7,103 nt of DNA, taken from assembly GCA_902385025.1 (NCBI GenBank), contig CABMDX010000365.1, forward strand, positions 1-7,103, in the 5' to 3' direction. Of this stretch, positions 5,410 through 7,103 are shown piece by piece (the stretch's first letter is position 1; each line of letters starts with the position of its first letter). Both the position numbers and the translations under genes were made by a program. The notes under the pieces were generated by a model. It did not search any database. It was not told the DNA's origin and saw nothing but the letters and a program-made list of their open reading frames with translations. Origin of the DNA: an uncultured archaeon. GTDB taxonomy: Archaea; Halobacteriota; Methanosarcinia; Methanotrichales; Methanotrichaceae.

Positions 5410-6126
5410 TTGAAGGAAGAAATGTCAGCCGTAATGGCAATATTTCTCATCGCGTCTCTAGCATCGATTTCTATGGCAGTCGCCGAAGACGTCTCTGATT
5501 CGTCGGCGGCAGACAAGACTGTAAATGCGGTCCGCGCGACCGATGTTGCAGACAATGCCACAGCGACAGCGAGCGGCAATGAGACTGCCGCTTTTGCAGG
5601 CGTGCAGGGCATCTGGAAGCTCACGCTTGCAGGAACGGATACTATCATGGCCTTGAATCAATCCGGAGAGTACCTTTTCGGCCTGGCCAAACACGAAGGC
5701 GATAATCCCTGGAATGGCGCTGCGGCGGGAGTTGTCTCTGGAAATGAGATTTCCATTTCCCTGGTTGCCATGCAGGGTGAAGCTCTGGCCGCAACCTACA
5801 TGAGCGGCACCATCGAAGGCGACTTGATAAAGGGAAGCTATGTTCGCTCAGACAGCAAGGGCAATGCCGCTCGGGCCGAGTTCGATGCGACCAGGATCAG
5901 CCCGGACACATCCGATTATACTCCGGCAACGGTGGAGGAAGCCAGGGCCACAGCAACTGCTCAGGTAGAGACAGGCCAGAAACAGGAGACAGAGGAAGCC
6001 AGAAATACGACCGTGCAGACTGTAGCTCAGACGACTCAGACCAAAGCGACCAGCAAATTCAAGGATGTCACCCAACTGGCCAAAGGGATCAATCCGGATA
6101 TACTGCCCAGAATGGCACCGCTGTAG
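5410..6126 (+). CDS. Secreted protein with V-x-G-x-W-x-L-x-L-x-G core and Thr/Ala-rich tail, function unknown
   Basis: 238 residues from TTG 5410. A signal peptide (about 1-25, ending SMAVA) is followed by a low-complexity Asp/Ala/Thr stretch. The core at 65-162 contains VQGIWKLTLAG, Gln84, GVVSG at 107-111 and GSYVRSDSKG at 142-151. A Thr/Ala/Glu/Gln-rich linker (about 170-215) then leads to a compact end, SKFKDVTQLAKGINPDILPR. The core matches that of the 2627-3145 product landmark for landmark. Four N-glycosylation sequons (N49, N57, N83, N199) and no cysteine are present. The same frame is open from GTG 5389, but that codon precedes the ribosome binding site; ATG 5422 is too far from it, so TTG is preferred. 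The gene follows the kinase in the same direction after 163 bp, with its own TATA and an intervening hairpin. The linker may span the cell wall or be a glycosylated stalk; this is inference. No known function. Confidence 0.85.
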   Translation: MKEEMSAVMAIFLIASLASISMAVAEDVSDSSAADKTVNAVRATDVADNATATASGNETAAFAGVQGIWKLTLAGTDTIMALNQSGEYLFGLAKHEGDNPWNGAAAGVVSGNEISISLVAMQGEALAATYMSGTIEGDLIKGSYVRSDSKGNAARAEFDATRISPDTSDYTPATVEEARATATAQVETGQKQETEEARNTTVQTVAQTTQTKATSKFKDVTQLAKGINPDILPRMAPL

Positions 6127-6146
6127 TCGGTCTATCTGATATGGGT

Positions 6147-6182
6147 GGCGGGAGAGCTACGCCTTCCGTCCTATTTTTATTT
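6147..6182 (+). terminator. Probable terminator of the 5410-6126 gene
   Basis: A weak stem GGCG (6147-6150) / CGCC (6160-6163) is followed by the T-rich tract TATTTTTATTT (6172-6182), about 45-55 nt past the stop codon. The T tract is the more meaningful archaeal signal. Confidence 0.5.
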
Positions 6183-6183
6183 G

Positions 6184-6271
6184 CAGCTATTCGGCCATGA
6201 CATCTAAGAGAATTCATGATCCATTGCGCACCATCGGGAAGTGCGAGACCGGACGCATGTTTGAATAGCTG
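6184..6271. repeat. Long-range inverted repeat enclosing two smaller hairpins
   Basis: Perfect 9-bp arms CAGCTATTC (6184-6192) and GAATAGCTG (6263-6271) enclose 70 bases. Inside are CATGA/TCATG (6196-6200 with 6214-6218) and CGCAC/GTGCG (6227-6231 with 6241-6245). The nested layout resembles a branched RNA fold but has no tRNA features. It lies between convergent genes, just outside both T-rich ends. Confidence 0.45.
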
Positions 6272-6283
6272 TTCATATGGTCG

Positions 6284-6316
6284 AAAAAAAGATGGGATTA
6301 CTGCGGGTTAAACGCA
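6284..6316 (-). terminator. Probable terminator of the 6331-6804 gene
   Basis: On the minus strand a small stem TGCG/CGCA (6316-6313 with 6305-6302, 7-nt loop) is followed by a run of seven T (6290-6284), about 40-47 nt beyond the TGA at 6331-6333. Confidence 0.55.
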
Positions 6317-6330
6317 CTTAATTGGTGTAT

Positions 6331-6804
6331 TCAGTTCGCATACATCTTGAGATTGAATGTGGCAACAGCTATCTGATTCCCTCCCCGGAAATAATATAAA
6401 TTAAACGCCCCTGGTGAGTTCGCCCATTTATATTGTTTGCCTTGGTAGATCCCTGGTGCTATTTTGACCCCGTAACTGCAACTGGTTGGAGAGCCCACCG
6501 CCGTAGAAGCCACTCCCAGAACGTCTTTAATGACAATGCCGGTATAGCCAAAACCGTGGGTTGGCACTTCTATTTTAAAGTTGGATTTGTCCAATCCACA
6601 AATTCCGTTTGGATATACCGTACTGAGAACGCTGACCATGATGGTTACAGGTTCGCTGTTTCCAGGGGCAGCAGATCCATAGTCTATTGATCCTATTTTG
6701 ATCATCGTCCTCACGGGCACAGGCGTTCCAGGTGCTGAGTCAGCTGTACTAATCGCTAAAATAGCGATTATGAAGATGACCAGAATCATCATTGTATGTT
6801 TCAT
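6331..6804 (-). CDS. Small secreted protein, possible beta-sandwich fold, function unknown
   Basis: 157 residues. A strongly hydrophobic signal segment covers residues 4-20 (MILVIFIIAILAISTA), with cleavage likely around 21-24. The mature part reads like a beta-sandwich: EPVTIMVSVLSTVYPNGICGLDKSNFKIEV, then YGVKIAPGIYQGKQYKW, then GAFNLYYFRGGNQIAVATFNLKM at the end. Two cysteines (C69 and C109) could form a disulfide outside the cell. Unlike the other secreted proteins here it has no N-glycosylation sequon and no GxW core, so it belongs to a different family, which I do not recognise. The start ATG 6804 has GGTGA 6 nt upstream; the stop is TGA 6331-6333. It is convergent with the 5410-6126 gene and appears to be a single-gene unit with its own TATA element and T7 terminator. 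A perfect inverted repeat lies inside its signal-peptide codons. Confidence 0.82.
   Translation of the reverse strand: MKHTMMILVIFIIAILAISTADSAPGTPVPVRTMIKIGSIDYGSAAPGNSEPVTIMVSVLSTVYPNGICGLDKSNFKIEVPTHGFGYTGIVIKDVLGVASTAVGSPTSCSYGVKIAPGIYQGKQYKWANSPGAFNLYYFRGGNQIAVATFNLKMYAN
6750..6770. repeat. Perfect inverted repeat in the signal-peptide coding region
   Basis: Arms TAATCGCTA (6750-6758) and TAGCGATTA (6762-6770) with a 3-nt loop, 35-55 nt inside the 6331-6804 gene. It encodes the I-I-A-I-L-A-I-S stretch. It could form a tight hairpin in the mRNA near the start codon. Confidence 0.6.
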
Positions 6805-6810
6805 GTCACA

Positions 6811-6815
6811 TCACC
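6811..6815 (-). promoter_or_regulatory. Ribosome binding site of the 6331-6804 gene
   Basis: GGTGA (in GGGTGATG) on the minus strand with a 6-nt spacer to ATG 6804. Confidence 0.65.
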
Positions 6816-6846
6816 CATTCTGGTGACTATTTTCGCCCACTTCAGA

Positions 6847-6855
6847 GATATATTT
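6847..6855 (-). promoter_or_regulatory. TATA box of the 6331-6804 gene
   Basis: Minus strand AAATATATC preceded by ATGG, centred about 47 nt upstream of ATG 6804, which predicts a leader of about 20 nt. A second AT-rich element, TTTAAATATG (about 6893-6884), lies further upstream. Confidence 0.6.
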
Positions 6856-6895
6856 CCATACAAAATGCTTTGCACATATTTAAAGGCTGATATCT

Positions 6896-7103
6896 GTTGC
6901 CTCATCAACATACCCAGCGACTTTCCTCGGAATAGCCGCAGCGCTGAGCCGGGTAGAAGACCGCATCCATCATCGGCCCTCTGGCCTTGAGCCCCGGGGC
7001 CACAATTTCTCGCTAGCCAACTCCTGGCGAGGCCGCGCAAGTGCTACTTCCACGCCCCATCCCTTGGCCTCCATGCACACAGTCACCCACACGCGCCCTT
7101 TGG
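6896..7103. other. GC-rich window end without an assignable gene
   Basis: From about 6935 the sequence becomes markedly richer in G and C. A minus-strand frame is open from the window edge (7101) to TGA 6970-6972, 43 sense codons, and could be the 3' end of a gene lying beyond the window. An antisense frame on the plus strand is open as well, so openness alone proves nothing here. I recognise no domain. Confidence 0.4.

Noticed and set aside
6801..7040. 79-codon minus-strand frame over the promoter of the 6331-6804 gene
   Set aside because: Covers the TATA and ribosome binding site of that gene and is Gly/Arg/Ala-rich as expected from GC-rich noncoding sequence.
6995..7062. tRNA-like segment with GGGGC/GCCCC ends on the minus strand
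   Set aside because: Too short, with no T-loop GTTCGA-like sequence and no consistent D or anticodon arm.
1..7103. CRISPR arrays, insertion sequences, attachment sites
   Set aside because: No regularly spaced direct repeats, no transposase or integrase reading frame, and no terminal inverted repeats with target duplication were seen.

Overview
The window looks like chromosomal DNA of a methanogenic archaeon, most likely of the Methanothrix (Methanosaeta) / Methanosarcinales type. The main evidence is a complete methenyl-tetrahydromethanopterin cyclohydrolase gene (mch), an enzyme of the methanogenic C1 pathway. Supporting evidence is a set of archaeal-style promoters (AT-rich TATA elements about 40-50 nt upstream of starts, short leaders, GGTGA or GGAGG ribosome binding sites), T-rich gene ends, and a CHASE4-type sensor kinase. 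The genus is an inference; no rRNA or other marker is present.

Layout from left to right. 1-672 (+) is the C-terminal part of a hybrid histidine kinase or multi-receiver regulator: a degenerate receiver domain followed by a canonical one; the gene begins before the window. 737-1708 (-) is mch, convergent with it. 1931-2296 (-) and 2627-3145 (-) encode two small secreted proteins of unknown function, each with its own promoter signals. 3146-3503 is a divergent intergenic region containing a GC-rich hairpin. 3504-5246 (+) is a membrane sensor histidine kinase (TM - CHASE4-like extracytoplasmic domain - TM - HAMP - H-box - ATPase). 5267-5326 holds a strong imperfect hairpin and a 12-nt perfect palindrome. 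5410-6126 (+) is a third secreted protein, related in its conserved core to the 2627-3145 product. 6127-6330 is a convergent intergenic region with two T-rich terminator candidates and an unexplained nested inverted repeat. 6331-6804 (-) is a fourth, unrelated small secreted protein. 6858-7103 is increasingly GC-rich and holds no gene that can be named.

Functionally the window combines a core metabolic enzyme with signal transduction and cell-surface proteins. The receiver gene and the CHASE4 kinase are about 2.8 kb apart and need not be partners; the kinase is an orphan with no adjacent response regulator. Two paralogous secreted proteins flank the kinase, one divergent and one downstream. 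Together with the GxW-type protein at 1931-2296 they are rich in N-glycosylation sequons, as is the kinase's outer domain. This suggests a surface-associated, glycosylated protein neighbourhood around an extracytoplasmic sensor, but a functional link is only a hypothesis. No CRISPR array, transposase, rRNA or tRNA was found.
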